A stretch of DNA of 64,000 bases from Caenorhabditis remanei (GCF_010183535.1 NC_071332.1:16058001-16122000), one strand, 5' to 3'; shown: positions 1-11,647, counted from the stretch's first letter. The notes: a model not told the origin generated them from the sequence alone. Numbers and translations: made by a program.

Positions 1-1598
1 AAAAATTCTCACATAAATGGCCAAGTTCTGCTCCATCACATGGAGAATGCTCCCCAGTAGCTCCGCCTCTTCCATTGGCACAAACGGCGAAATTCATTGT
101 TTTATCGAACCATCGATTTGAGCCATCTCCTGTTAGCGTATCTTTCATGTATCGAGATGCTTTCTCCACGGTTTCCACACCCCAGGCATCCGTCTCATCT
201 ACTGAAACAACGAATTGAGCAGTTTCTATGACTTTCAATAGTTTCTTGTTGTTTCTGTTCTCCAGGAAGAATTTCTGTCGGTTGATGCTCCATTCCGTAC
301 GCCGATCCGTAGTTAGACTGGCTATTTTTGACATGAATCCAGTTGATTTATCGTTTCGATTCATCATTTCAGAGACAATTCTGGAATCAATTAATACTTT
401 TGAAACATTCACACCATTTTCATCATGATCATTTAGACTGAGAACAGAAACTTGATTGCGCTTTTTTCTATCCAAATTTTCAGAGACAAATAAGAAGTGT
501 ACGGTTTTGTCGGCCCCGCTACTAAACCCTTTTATCTAAGAATCATCGCTTAGTTCTCCCCTTTTCCAAGATTTCAAACAACTATTGTATGACCAGAACC
601 CAATAAACAAACTCACTTCACCAATTCGTCGACACTGTAAAGCTTCCCATTTTCATCACAAGTATCCACTTTGTACCATGTTCCTTTATGAACGACCAGT
701 GCGTGCCTACTTGGCGGATTCCGTTGAAAATGATCACATTCTTTACCTGGAATTCTGCATCCATTATAGATATTTCTGTAGTGTCTTGTTGATAATAATC
801 CTTCTCCAACCTGGATATTCAAATAAGGTATCAAATTTTATTACAGTAACTCACTGCCAAATATTTCTGTCTGTCCAACGATAAATTTGCTAGTGTCTCA
901 ATGTACAGTATTCGTGCCACTTGATAAATCTGTGTCAGATCATTGTCTCCATACATAACAATATGGGCAATGCTACTATTTATAGCCAAAGAATATCTTC
1001 CTGCAAGGTAAATATACTTTTCCCAGAATGGAGTCACATAATTCTCGCTGAATTTATGCAAAAGCCAAGCGAATCGTTGTAGCGTTCGTCCTTCGGATGA
1101 TAAGAACTTATTTGATATTTTGATCAGTTGAATGTAGTCTTCCTGATAAGAATACAGGTTAGGCATGATTTGAAACTACAAAGAACGAACCTCAGGGGTG
1201 ACATGTCTCATCGTACACAAGTATCTTTCGACTGTATCATCTAGACTTGGGAGTGGAAGATTCGGAAGTAGACGATCACATGAAGATAATTGAGGCGGTG
1301 CTATTTTGAGAAGAACCCTCCGGAGGGCACCCCAAATAATTGTCCAGTATGATGGCTTCTTCGGGTTCTCTTTCAGGTATCCTTTGTAAGAAAAGAAGAA
1401 ATATTTGAGAAAATGACGCAGAAGGAATACACAAGCATAGACCGAACCGATAGAAATAGCCAATGGTTTTAGAACAACGTGAAGACTGGTTTGAAGGTCT
1501 TGAACATCGAAGTTTTTGAGTTGATAACCAGTGGCAGTAGTGATCAGAGCCAGGAATGGAACCGGCCGAACTGGCCAAAGACGATTTTCAAACCAATT
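1..1598 (-). CDS. Carnitine O-palmitoyltransferase 1-like, 5' part; gene runs off the window
   Basis: Transfers long-chain acyl groups between CoA and carnitine at the outer mitochondrial membrane in the CPT1 family. Four exons are readable on the minus strand: 1191-1598, 855-1142, 617-810 and 1-437, with frame kept across every junction. The first encodes two hydrophobic segments and then a linker with ERYLCTMRHVTPE, the usual CPT1 N-terminal layout. Later exons hold WEKYIYLAGR, SRIPG-like CRIPGKE, SLTTDRRTEW and RWFDKTMNFAV. The catalytic-histidine segment reads GEHSPCDGAELGHL near position 48, where vertebrate CPT1 has EHSWADAP, so the histidine is kept but its surroundings differ. A good acceptor at 1599 shows that at least one more 5' exon lies to the right; I did not find it, and a palindromic repeat sits immediately upstream. 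The C-terminal half lies outside the window. Family assignment is strong; functionality cannot be judged. Confidence 0.85.
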
Positions 1599-1630
1599 CT
1601 GAAAGTAAACATGAGTAAGAAGTAGAGAGT

Positions 1631-2066
1631 CGTCTCGCGAGAATCAGTTTCAGCACTTTACGAGAATCCAGCGGAATACAGAATATTCTCGTTTATTCTT
1701 GTCTCGTTTTGTCCAGCATAAAGTTCAGCGTATTCTCGTTCAGCATAGTTCAGTTACAGCATATTCCAGCACGTTTCCCGCATAATTTCTTGCTGGACTC
1801 GCGAGACAAACGTGAATTCTTTTTCTGTGAGAAAAATATAAAAATGTATTATTTCCGTGATATTTAATTGTGAAGAAAGTACATTTTCGTGATTCTCGCA
1901 ATTTCCAGAGAGAAATTATGCGGGAATGAGAAAGAAATTAAGTGTGCTGGAATATGATGTAACTGAACTATGATGAAGTTTTGCTGAAGTATGCTGAACT
2001 TTATGCTGAACATAACAAGACGATTGCGAGAATATGCTGGATTCAGCTGGAATCACGCGATATGAC
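1631..2066. repeat. Imperfect palindromic MITE-like repeat
   Basis: The left arm (about 1631-1795) and the right arm (about 1905-2066) are inverted copies. Both carry CAGCATAAAGTTCAGC, CATAGTTCAGTTACA and CGCATAATTTCT in matching order on opposite strands, around a loop of roughly 100 bases. There is no coding capacity. It lies just upstream of the recognised acceptor of the CPT1-like gene, so it may sit inside that gene's first intron. Confidence 0.7.
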
Positions 2067-3344
2067 ACTCTAGTAAGGGGAAGCATTTAGCTGTTCAAAA
2101 ATATTCCTTTTGTAGTATTTTCTGGAATTTGTTGAAAAAATTACTAATTTTATAGAAGTCAACATACATATGTTCTGTAAGAAAACCTCTCGAACTTTCC
2201 AGGATGGTAGGCTATTCTCGGATACGGCCATTTTGGTTTTTTCTCAGACATTACTTCTGCAAAAACTAATTACAACAACCGTCAAACAAATAAGCCAAGA
2301 CGAAAACAGCACTATCTCGTTCTCTATCTTCCTTTTTATAATGAACAGTGGACTACATGTTAAGCTACATTTTGTCAACTTTGTACATTCGTTTTCTTTT
2401 CCGATTGTCGCTGTAATGTAATAATAACAATGTGATGTGTAGCAGATTGAGTAGGCTAACTTTGAACTCTCTATCTTCAGTTTTATAATGAACAGCGGAG
2501 TACAAAGTACATCAGGTACATTGTACCTAATCGAACTATCTTCTGGGTCAAAGGCTAGAAAGGTTAGCGCTGAAATTTCTTTGACTGAAACACTATATCG
2601 AATGAGCATGTTTTGTTCGAAATATTTTCTGCAACGTCATCCATTTCCATCAAATAATAAACTCCAATACACCAAATCCCTCCAAAGAATATGCAATAAA
2701 CAACCCAAATAAAAGATTTGCAGCCACGGGAGTATGTCATGTGGTCAAGACTGTTACATATTTTATTAAGGTAGGTTTTAATTTAATAAATAAAGAGAAA
2801 TAAACAAATCCATTACTGAAAAAAAGGAAGATTCGGACGGAAGAAATCAAACTGTCATGGAAATTTCCTGCTAAAGTCTTACTCCATAATTGAATCCTAA
2901 GATTTCCGTTTTTTTGCAAGTGACATATGTATTCTCAAAAAGCTAGTCAAAATTTAAAATCACGCAAATTCAGCAGCAAAAATTATTTGAAAAAAAATTT
3001 TCAAAAAAGTGCAGCTACATAAATATCTAAACGTCGTACATAGTTAAAAACCCGTTTACAATATGCTATCTTCTTATCGAAACTGATATTTTGTTAACAT
3101 GGAATGACTCCCGACTGGCTCCACAAAATTTGTGATTTTTTTGGCTCATTTGATAGATTCTGCAGAAAAAATGACGAATTTAAGAGTTTTTCCGGTGACT
3201 CGGCCTAATTTTCGAGATTTTTAGATTTTTAGAAAAATGAATTTTCTCGAAATTTTTTCGAAATTTTTTTTTCGTCAATTTTTTTCTCAATGTTTTCCAA
3301 TCTGGTAAGAAAAGCGAAAACAAGTAAAAGTAGAGAATTTTATA
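2067..3344. other. Intergenic or long intron, no gene seen
   Basis: AT-rich sequence with no exon I can support on either strand. It holds a pair of imperfect direct repeats of about 40 bases, starting near 2322 and 2468, each reading CTCTATCTTC followed by TTTATAATGAACAG. The missing first exon of the CPT1-like gene may be here, but I see no convincing candidate. Confidence 0.5.
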
Positions 3345-4959
3345 CAGTGCGCGTCATAAGTTTATGCCACCCCCCAAATCGGAGGTTTTTGTGAAAACAA
3401 AACGTTTTCAAGAAAAATGGTTTATACCACTAAATTCAGCTCCTAAAAAAACCTGGGTGACCAAATTTTCAGATACCTACCTCTAATAATACGGCCCCAG
3501 CACCAAAAAGTCACTTTTTAGGCCGCGTCAAAAGTTTATGCCACCTCCGAAAAAACGAGTGAACCTCGAATTTTTTTCGCGTCTTTTCAACTTTTATCAG
3601 TTTTTTTGTTATTTTTCGTTGTTTTATAATGTTTTTGATAGAATCGTCTGCTTCTAAAATATTTTGAGCAATTTCCCAGTTGATTTTGTCATGGTTTTTG
3701 AACTTTTTTGACTTTGGATTGAAAATCTTGAAAAATTCAAAGAAGGCCCATCAGAAATTTACTTTTAGACGATGGAATCAACAGATACCGGTTATTTATG
3801 TTGAAAAAAGAAAGAAAAACGGTTCCTGGTTGATTCTCCGAAGATTTGGATTGCTTGGAACGCATGCTTCCTCAGGCTGTCATTGAGGCTTTGATGGTAG
3901 TTTGGCTGAATGACATTCTACTTGTCCAGAATTGCATTTTCCTGTTGAGCAGCAGACGAAAACGCTCAACCTTGACAGTAAACAACATTTTCAAGAAGTT
4001 TCCAAGCATTTCTAACAAAATTCAGATCCGGGGAACTCTCAGAACAGCGGAAGAACTTGATAATATTGATCAAAAAGCAGATCATCATGCAGGATCTAGT
4101 CTGGTTGCCTTGTTGACAATTCTCTGCACATTCTGACAAGAAATATGATGATTCCTACATAAAATGATCTTTGATGGTCATTCGAGATCATCTTGCAGGT
4201 CATATACATCAAGGAACGGTGATCTGCTTTTTGACCAATATTATAAAGTTCCTCCGCTGTTCTGAGAGTTCCCCGGATCTGAATTTTGTTAGAAATGCTT
4301 GGAAACTTCTTGAAAATGTTGTTTACTGTCAAGGTTGAGCGTTTTCGTCTGCTGCTCAACAGGAAAATGCAATTCTGGACAAGTAGAATGTCATTCAGCC
4401 AAACTACCGTCAAAGCCTCAATGACAGTCTGAGGAAGCATGCGTTCCAAGCAATCCAAATCTTCGGAGAATCAACCAGGAACCGTTTTTCTTTCTTTTTT
4501 CAACATAAATAACCGGTATCTGTTGATTCCATCGTCTAAAAGTAAATTTCTGATGGGCCTTCTTTGAATTTTTCAAGATTTTCAATCTAAAGTCAAAAAA
4601 GTTCAAAAACCATGACAAAATCAACTGGGAAATTGCTCAAAATATTTTAGAAGCAGACGATTCTATCAAAAACATTATAAAACAACGAAAAATAACAAAA
4701 AAACTGATAAAAGTTGAAAAGACGCGAAAAAAATTCGAGGTTCACTCGTTTTTTCGGAGGTGGCATAAACTTTTGACGCGGCCTAAAAAGTGACTTTTTG
4801 GTGCTGGGGCCGTATTATTAGAGGTACGTGTCTGAAAATTTGGTCACCCAGGTTTTTTTAGGAGCTGAATTTAGTGGTACAAACCATTTTTCTTGAAAAC
4901 GTTTTGTTTTCACAAAAACCTCCGATTTGGGGGGTGGCATAAACTTATGACGCGCACTG
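3345..4959. mobile_element. Tc6-like fold-back DNA transposon, 1615 bp with arms of about 740 bp
   Basis: The element starts CAGTGCGCGTCATAAGTTTA and ends with its reverse complement, with TA on both sides (3343-3344 and 4960-4961), as in Tc1/mariner insertions. Arms of about 740 bp (3345-4084 and about 4220-4959) are nearly identical inverted copies around a loop of about 135 bp, so mirrored open frames in each arm encode nearly the same short peptide. The terminal motif GCGTCATAAGTTTATGCCAC recurs in altered form about 180 bp inside each arm. Size, long arms and CAGTGC ends match what is known of Tc6, a non-autonomous palindromic element related to Tc1. No transposase domain is seen. The Tc6 name is from memory and needs a repeat-library match. 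Confidence 0.8.
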
Positions 4960-5821
4960 TAGGCTTTTCGATAGGCTATGAAAATTGTTTTTGGTCATGT
5001 CCCTACTTTTACCAGGAAACTGAGAGTCAAAAAAAAATGTTTTTTTGTGAAATTGTTGGGCTGTTTCAAAATGCTTCATAAATAGTAAAACTCAAGCAAA
5101 CAATTTTTTCAAAAAAAATTGGGGGGTAACCGCAAAAAAAAAAGAAAGAAATTTAGTTGAAAATTTCGGTTTTTCAAGATTTCGATGGGTATAGAAAAAG
5201 ATGTCAGTTGATCTGTTTTAGCTCTGAAAACGTAGGTATCTTTAAAAAAATTGACAACCACAGACTTTTAAAACTTTTATCAAAAGGTTTGAATGTCTTC
5301 TGATCAGTTTCCAATTCGTAGCAGATGCTCATAAAATACATTGTTTTCAGGTTGTGAAAATTTCAAAAGTTCGCCACGTGCCTCAAACTTCAAATAAACA
5401 ATTTTTGTTCTGAAAACATACTTAAAATAGCTGAAATAACAAATTAGGTCACTTTAAACAAAAATCTAAAACTTTCATTTTTCAAGAAAATATCATAAGG
5501 GGGGACCACAGGAAATTTTCAAAACGTGGTGAGGCAGGCATTAGGAGTAAGTGAATGAGAGTTGGAGGAGAAGGCAGGTGAAAAAGAAAAAGCTCTGCGC
5601 TTATAGCGAAATATATCACAATTAATCCAAAAGGATTATGACGCAGATGTGGTGAGCTCCTTATTTTTGGTTTAAGTTTGTAGTTAGATTTTCGAGAACA
5701 AAATTCGACGATTTCAAATAACAAAATGGGTATAATTATTCGTTTTCCAGCGGAAAAACAAGAAAGACATTTATTCGGAGATCAGCAGTTTGAAATTTTC
5801 GAAAATACGTAAAAGTATAAT
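4960..5821. other. Intergenic, no gene seen
   Basis: AT-rich sequence with homopolymer runs of A and T. No splice-consistent exon or tRNA fold was recognised on either strand. Confidence 0.5.
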
Positions 5822-5919
5822 GGACCTATTCACAAGGTAGCAAAAAAAGCAAAAAACTATTTTTTGCTAGTATTTTTGCTTTTTTTGCTACCTTGTGAAT
5901 AGGTCGAGAATAGGTCCAT
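5822..5919. repeat. Short hairpin repeat with GGACCTATTCACAAGG ends
   Basis: Near-perfect inverted repeat: GGACCTATTCACAAGGTAGC followed by A-rich sequence and then the reverse complement, with the AATAGGTC end duplicated at 5909-5918. A shorter copy of the same hairpin lies at 22026-22078, so this is a dispersed family rather than a chance palindrome. Confidence 0.7.
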
Positions 5920-6145
5920 AATATTTCAGAACGGTTGTCAGTCATGATTCCAAAAAGTATATTTTCTTTTTATCGTATTGTTTGTCCATTTATTTGTTAG
6001 TAAACGATGCAATATTAAACGCAACATGTATTTGCGACCAGCGATTAACAATAATAATGTTTTGGTAGGGATTAAATTTACGAATCGGCCACAAATTGAC
6101 CAAAAAACATCAATTTACCACAACGTAAAATAAAACAGAAAAACA

Positions 6146-7358
6146 TTATATCTTCAAGACAACAGGCCGATGACATGCCGAGTTAGTATGACTCATCGAA
6201 TGTCCTGATTTACTGGCAATCATTCGACGTGCATCACCGTTGCAACCGATGAATATGACTCCATTAGAAATCCCTGAAATTTATTTTTATTTTCATATTT
6301 TGGTTCAGTCCCCCCCCCCCCCCCCCCCCAAATACTAACCGCTCAACATCAAACTTGCTGAATAGAAAGGTCCAACGAGTCTGAATATCGAGTATCCCAT
6401 AGACTCGAGAATTCCCACGCACAAACTGGGAATCGTTAGGAAAAACAAAGAGGAAATCAGAATTCCAGTGGTTGTTCGGTTTGCCTGAATCAGAGACGTG
6501 ACGTTCAGTGAAACCGCGGAAAAAATTTCCAATTTAAATTACCTGCTGAAATTTACTGCACTGTTTTAGAGGAGTATGGATAACTGGTGTTTCCTTTCCA
6601 ACTGATTTGATTTTAAAGAAAATGCTGATTGATAAAATGACCACAATGAATCCGAGTATCTGAAACATGTTATATGAAAAAATTATAAATTTTTTTAAAG
6701 AAGTGTACCATATTCGAAGTTCCCCAATATGATCGGAACTGATCACTGACAAAGCATCCGCTAGTTCCACAATTTGGAACTCTGGTTATTGGGGATGTTA
6801 CAAACATTAAAACGGCATCAAATACCCCAAACACTATACCAACGGCAAGAGTTATTTCAGAGTAGTAGCTTTGTTCAAGTTTTCGAAATTTGGCGGGGAA
6901 AAATATGGCCTGAAAAATTGAAAATTGAAATTTGAATTAGACTTAGAATGAACTCACCAGATTCCTGCTAACCGCTATTCCTATAGTAATGATCGCCGAA
7001 ACTTTACGTTGCAGAGGCAGAGGTGTGGAAGAAATCAAAATGACAAGTGGGTCGAAATCGAGTTGATAATTATTCCATTTTAATATCATATAAATAATAT
7101 ACGGTATTTCAAATAATGCCGCTAGGAAATCACTAGCAGAAAGATAGAAGACGAGGTGGAGATGTTTGTTTTTACGGAGAGCGGGGAGTCTGAAAATTGG
7201 ACTGATTGATGATGATGAATTTATATTACAACTTACTTCCAGAACATAATGATAATGATCCCATTTATTCCAGCACAGAACAGTTGCAGTACGAGTATGA
7301 TACAGTAGCTGCTCAGGTAGATCTCGTTGGAAAAAAGACTGATGTGCATTTCGTCCAT
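6146..7358 (-). CDS. srbc-type seven-transmembrane chemoreceptor
   Basis: Putative G-protein-coupled chemoreceptor of the serpentine receptor class BC, expected in sensory neuron membranes. Six exons: 7237-7358, 6958-7189, 6709-6909, 6543-6659, 6340-6484 and 6146-6273. They sum to 945 nt, that is 314 residues plus stop, with every junction in frame. Family hallmarks are DPLVILISSTPLPLQRK before TM3, the CGTSGCFVSDQF loop, and the QANRTTTGILISSLFFLT start of TM6. Seven hydrophobic segments can be counted. The last intron contains an uninterrupted run of 20 C on the plus strand (6310-6329). It is transcribed in the same direction as the adjacent srh genes but belongs to another receptor class. 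The start is the first ATG before TM1; a second in-frame ATG lies three codons on. Confidence 0.85.
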
Positions 7359-7699
7359 ATGTGATTTTCTAATATTTCTGAAATATTGTACCATGTTTTC
7401 TGTTTTTAAGCGCTAATTATGAAGGGTTCATTAATTTAAGCTGAAAAATATATCACAACTCTGAAAACACACAACATTTTATACGAATCCAAACGTGCGA
7501 TTCTCATTATTTTCGTAATTCTGAAGAATAATTTATTTGGAGAAATTCTAAAAAATGTTTTTTTTTCTGACTTTCCAAGAAAATTGAAGTTTTGTGAATT
7601 TTGGTTCTGACTAATCATAATGTGAAAAGTTGAAGAATTCACAAAAAACATGTAATGTGAAAAAATGAGCCTGGGGAAGTATCAAATTTTTTTATTCAC
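7359..7699. other. Spacer between srbc and srh genes
   Basis: Upstream flank of the srbc gene and 3' flank of the srh gene beginning at 8788. AT-rich; no exon, repeat or RNA gene recognised. Confidence 0.5.
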
Positions 7700-8788
7700 T
7701 CAATCAGTTGTACTGTGAACATAAATCTTAACAGCAATTAAATTCTCTTTTTTGACCAATTTCAATTTTCCCAAAAGCCTCCTTATTTCTGCTCGATACG
7801 GTTTATGGATAAGCAGCATGGTAACAGTCGAAAATAGCCCATGGGATGTTGCCATAATCACTGACATATTCGAAAGTGCAATATCAAAATGTTTGGTGTA
7901 TAAAGTAGACGTAAGATAGACCGCTGGTGCCAAGATAACCAGAAATGGTAGAGATATTTGTAGACAGACAGCTTTGAAAAACTGTCTTTGTAAATGTGAA
8001 GTTTGCTTGGAGACAGTCTTCGCTCGAGATGTGTACTTGACTGTTCTAATGAAATATATAAATACTTGTGACCAAATAAATATGAGATATAGCGAAACTG
8101 CAATGAATATCTGGTATTCATTTCCAAGCATGAAAAATTTAGGGTTGTCAACAATTCGAGATGGTAGACAAGGTAAAATTTCAAGCGCTATTCTTCGTGA
8201 GTTTGTCTGATCCGGCATGTTAGAAATAAATGGTGAAACTGCGACAAATGTGATGAAAAAGTTGAATGTATGTTGCACCGTTCGTTTTATTTTCCGAGAT
8301 TGGGTTTCAGAGTCGTCTCGTACTAGATAATTAAATCGGTTTTCAAAAAACATAGTGATGGAAGGTCCCAATACTAAAAATAAGGTATTTGACCATAGAA
8401 ATTGTGTTCTAACTTACAGAAGAACAGTGAAAGACCAACATAGGCTTGGAACCAGATAGGCACTCCAATGGAAGAAAGTACTCCAATTGAATAACCAGAA
8501 CAGATTGGAAATACTATAATTGGGACAACCAATATTGTTGCCCAAACATCATAAGTGGCACATCTGCAACTTTTATTTCCATTTTTCCGTTAAAAAACTA
8601 AATTTAACTGACGTTAAATGGACCAGCAACATTGGAAACTTCACCTTTCCCATTTCTTTCGGAGTTTTTGTTATAATAATGTATGCTCCAAAAACGTGAA
8701 GAGGAACTTGAATAGCAGATAAAGTGTGTGAAGCCAGCTCGAATAGTTCATCTGATTCGAAATAGTTGTTTCGATATGTGCAACTCAT
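7700..8788 (-). CDS. srh-type seven-transmembrane chemoreceptor, intact (copy A)
   Basis: Putative chemosensory GPCR of serpentine receptor class H. Three exons (8613-8788, 8418-8563, 7700-8373) total 996 nt, giving 331 residues with no disruption. Class hallmarks: TPKEMG after TM1, CSGYSIGVLSSIG, FFENRFNYLV at the TM3 end, NMPDQ with LPCLPS in the extracellular loop, and HGLFSTVTMLLIHKPYR in TM7 running into the cytoplasmic tail. It is the most diverged member of the local array but has exactly the same exon lengths as the intact copy at 10563-11647, which fixes the shared gene model. The start codon opens MSCTYRNNYFESDE, conserved in the paralogs. Ligand unknown. Confidence 0.88.
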
Positions 8789-8930
8789 GCTTGCAGCTAT
8801 TTGGTGAATGGTATGATAACAAATGAAAAGGTTGTTTGGTGTTTATATGTAAATCTCATTAAAACAGCAAAAAACAAGATTTCAATGAACAAAAAACTTC
8901 CTTGTAACATAAACATGGTGACATCCATCA

Positions 8931-9116
8931 CAGTGCGCGTCATAAGTTTATTCGACTCCCTAAATCTGGGGTTCTGTGAAAACAAAAAGTTTAGAAGAAA
9001 AATTGTTAATACCATTAGATTCAAAGCCGGAAAAAACCTAGGGAACCAAATTTTCAGAAATTTATTTCAAATATTACGGTAACACCACCAAAAAAACACT
9101 TTTTAGACCGCTTAAA
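8931..9116. mobile_element. Solo terminal segment of the CAGTGCGCGTCAT element
   Basis: Begins CAGTGCGCGTCATAAGTTTA and follows the left end of the fold-back element at 3345 for about 185 bases with many substitutions, stopping at the point where the internal copy of the terminal motif lies in the full element. No matching right end follows. It occupies the upstream flank of srh copy A. Confidence 0.65.
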
Positions 9117-9376
9117 ATGATTTGATTTAGGAGAAGAAAACCTCTTCATGAGAAATTTGATAATATATTTATATTGTCAGGAAAAGTTCTTGCGTATTGA
9201 GTATATTCTAAAAAGCAGAAAATTTTACAAGATTAAGATTCGTATCATACAACAAAGTGTTACTGTTAAAGTTTCGTCTTTCAAATAAATTTTCTTCAGC
9301 TGTCTGACTCACTAATGAGTTGCATAAGGCTGAACGAAGTCAATGATACAAAGAAAAAAGCTTTATTAAGAAAAAA

Positions 9377-10186
9377 TCAGTTATATGTTGCATAGGGAGG
9401 CATTTGAACCACTGCCACCTTATTGCTCTCGCAAAACCTATTAATTCCCAAAATTTTCAACGTTGCCGTTCTATAAGGTTTGTGTATAACAAGCATAATA
9501 ATTTTGGCAAACAATCCGTGTGACGTTATCATAATCACCGAAAAATTAATAAAAACCATATCAAAATTATTAGTGTAAGTTGTTGATAAAATATAGCAAG
9601 CTGGAATCATGACCACCACAAATGGAAAACCAATTTGGATGCATACTGCTATAAAAAATTCACGTTGGAGTTGTGTTGTTCGTTGTGATTCAGATTTGAT
9701 TCCGAATATGAAATTGACAGTTATTGCAAAGAAAAAGAAGATTTGAGTCCAAACAAAAATAATGAATAACCCAATAAGGACAAAGTTTAGATATTCATTT
9801 CCAAGCATGAAAAACTTAGAGTGATTGACTATTTTGAGTGGAAGACAAGGAAGCTTTTTCAGAGCTATTTGTCCTGCAACTGATTGATCCGGCATATTGA
9901 GAAAAGATGGCACGAGTACGTTAAGTGTAATAAAATAATTAATGAAATAATGAACTGCTCGTTTGAATCTTCGACTACGTGTATCACAGTCCAAACGTAC
10001 CAAATAATTGTATCGATTTTCGAAGAACATAGTGACAGCTGGTCCATAAACTGAGAGCGAAAACTATAGAAAATAAATCGAAGTTCGGAAAACTTACGTA
10101 AAAACAATGTAAGTCCGATGTAACATTGGATCGATAAGGGCATCCCAATAGATGAAAGTACTCCAATCGAATAACCAGAATTACGA
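9377..10186 (-). pseudogene. srh chemoreceptor pseudogene, 5' end lost (copy B)
   Basis: The last exon (9377-10050) and most of the middle exon (10098-10186) are highly similar to copy C, including FFENRYNYLV, NMPDQ, LPCLP and HGLFAKIIMLVIHKPYR. The reading frame of what remains is open. Homology with copy C stops abruptly at 10186, within the middle exon. The next bases match sequence that in copy C lies about 430 bp further upstream, beyond exon 1. The start of the middle exon, all of exon 1 with the start codon, and the proximal promoter are therefore gone by one deletion. A solo Tc-like end begins at 10192, five bases beyond the deletion joint. Expression as a receptor is not expected. 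Confidence 0.82.
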
Positions 10187-10191
10187 AAATA

Positions 10192-10379
10192 CACTGCTCG
10201 TCATAAGTTTATTCCACTCCCTATATCAGGAGTTTCTGTGAAAACAAAGAGTTTTGAAGCAAAATTGTTAATACCATTAGATTGAGAGCCTGAATAAACC
10301 TAAGGAGCTGAATTGTCAGAAATTTATTTCAAATATTACTGTTCCATCAACCAAAAATCTCTTTTTTGACCGTGTAAAA
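10192..10379. mobile_element. Second solo terminal segment of the CAGTGC element
   Basis: Diverged copy of the segment at 8931-9116, beginning CACTGCTCGTCATAAGTTTA. The flanks match the uninterrupted sequence upstream of copy C (GAAAATA then TGATCTC), so the insertion point at a TA can be read by comparison. Corresponding placement suggests it was copied along with the srh unit. Confidence 0.65.
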
Positions 10380-10562
10380 TGATCTCATTCGGGAGTAGAA
10401 AACTCCTCATGAAAAATATGATGATACGATTATATTGTCATGAAAAGTTGTGGCGTACACACTTATTGAGCAATAGGCTACATATATTCTAAACAGCAGA
10501 AAACTTTACAAGATTGAAATGTTTTGAAGTAGAAAGAAAAAAAGATTTATGAGGAGAAAAAA

Positions 10563-11647
10563 TCAGTTTTGCGTTGCACAGAAAGGCATTTGAACCACTG
10601 CCACCTTATTGCTCTCGCAAAACCTTTTGATTCCCAAAATTTTCAACGTTGCCGTTCTATAAGGTTTGTGAATAAGAAGCATAATAATGGTGGCAAACAA
10701 TCCGTGTGAAGTTATCATAATTACCGAAAAATTAGTAAAAGCCAAATCAAAATTTTTAGTGTAAATTGTTGATAAAATATAGCAAGCTGGAATCATAATC
10801 ACCACAAATGGAAGAGCAACTTGGATGCATACGGCTATGAAAAATTGACGTTGGAGCTGTGTAGTTCGTTGTGATTGAGATTTGATTCCGAATATGAAAT
10901 TGACAGTTTTTGCAAAGAAAAATAAGACTTGAGTCCAAATAAGCATAGTGAATAAGCCACTACAGACAAAAATTAGATATTCATTTCCAAGCATAAAAAA
11001 CTTAGAGTGATTGACTATTTTGAGTGGAAGGCAAGGAAGCTTTTTCAGAGCTATTTGTCTTGCAACTGACTGATCCGGCATATTGAGAAAAGATGGCACG
11101 AGTACGTTAAGTGTAATAAAATAATTAATGAAATAATGTACTACTCGTTTGAATCTTCGACTACGTGTATCACAGTCCAAACGTACCAAATAATTGTATC
11201 GATTTTCGAAGAACATAGTGACAGCTGGTCCATAAACTGAGAACGAAAACTATAGAAAATAAACCGAAGTTCGGAAAACTTACGTAAAAACAATGTAAGT
11301 CCGATGTAACATTGGATCGATAAGGGCATCCCAATAGATGAAAGTACTCCAATCGAATAACCAGAACAAATTGGGAATATTATTACTGGGAAAGCAAGTG
11401 TTGTTGTGTATATGTCATATAAAGCGAATCTGCAATTCATTCTTGAAAAACTGTGTTATAATTGAACTCACGTCAAATGCACTAACAGCATAGCAATCTT
11501 CATTTTTCCCATTTCATTTGGGGTCTTCATAACGATTATGTAAGCTCCCAAAGTATGGAGTGGTACTTGAATAACAGACAAACTATGTAAAGCAAGTTCC
11601 AGAAATTCATCGGATTCGAAATAGTTGTTTCGATATGTACAACTCAT
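10563..11647 (-). CDS. srh-type seven-transmembrane chemoreceptor, intact (copy C)
   Basis: Putative class H chemoreceptor. Exons 11472-11647, 11284-11429 and 10563-11236 are 176, 146 and 674 nt, identical in length to copy A, and give 331 residues. The third exon must use the acceptor at the CTCTCAG just upstream of TTTATGG, because the earlier TATAG would break the frame. It carries MSCTYRNNYFESDEF, TPNEMG, SGYSIGVLSSIG, FFENRYNYLV, NMPDQSVA, LPCLP and HGLFATIIMLLIHKPYR. It is the best-preserved member of the B-C-D-E subgroup and serves as reference for the lesions of the others. Its upstream flank repeats in recognisable form upstream of copies A and D. Confidence 0.88.

Noticed and set aside
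440..545. Open minus-strand frame before the LNDHDENG exon of the CPT1-like gene
   Set aside because: It reads plausibly, but using it breaks the frame at the LVN-LND junction. The CTGTTCTCAG acceptor at 438-447 gives a consistent phase, so this is intron.
3846..4458. Two nearly identical 100-codon frames on opposite strands
   Set aside because: They are mirror images caused by the fold-back arms of the transposon. No transposase motif or splice structure supports a gene.
10165..10194. Possible alternative start for srh copy B in the frame that runs into the transposon end
   Set aside because: Comparison with copy C shows that this is fused foreign sequence after a deletion. It would lack TM1 and the class H N-terminus.
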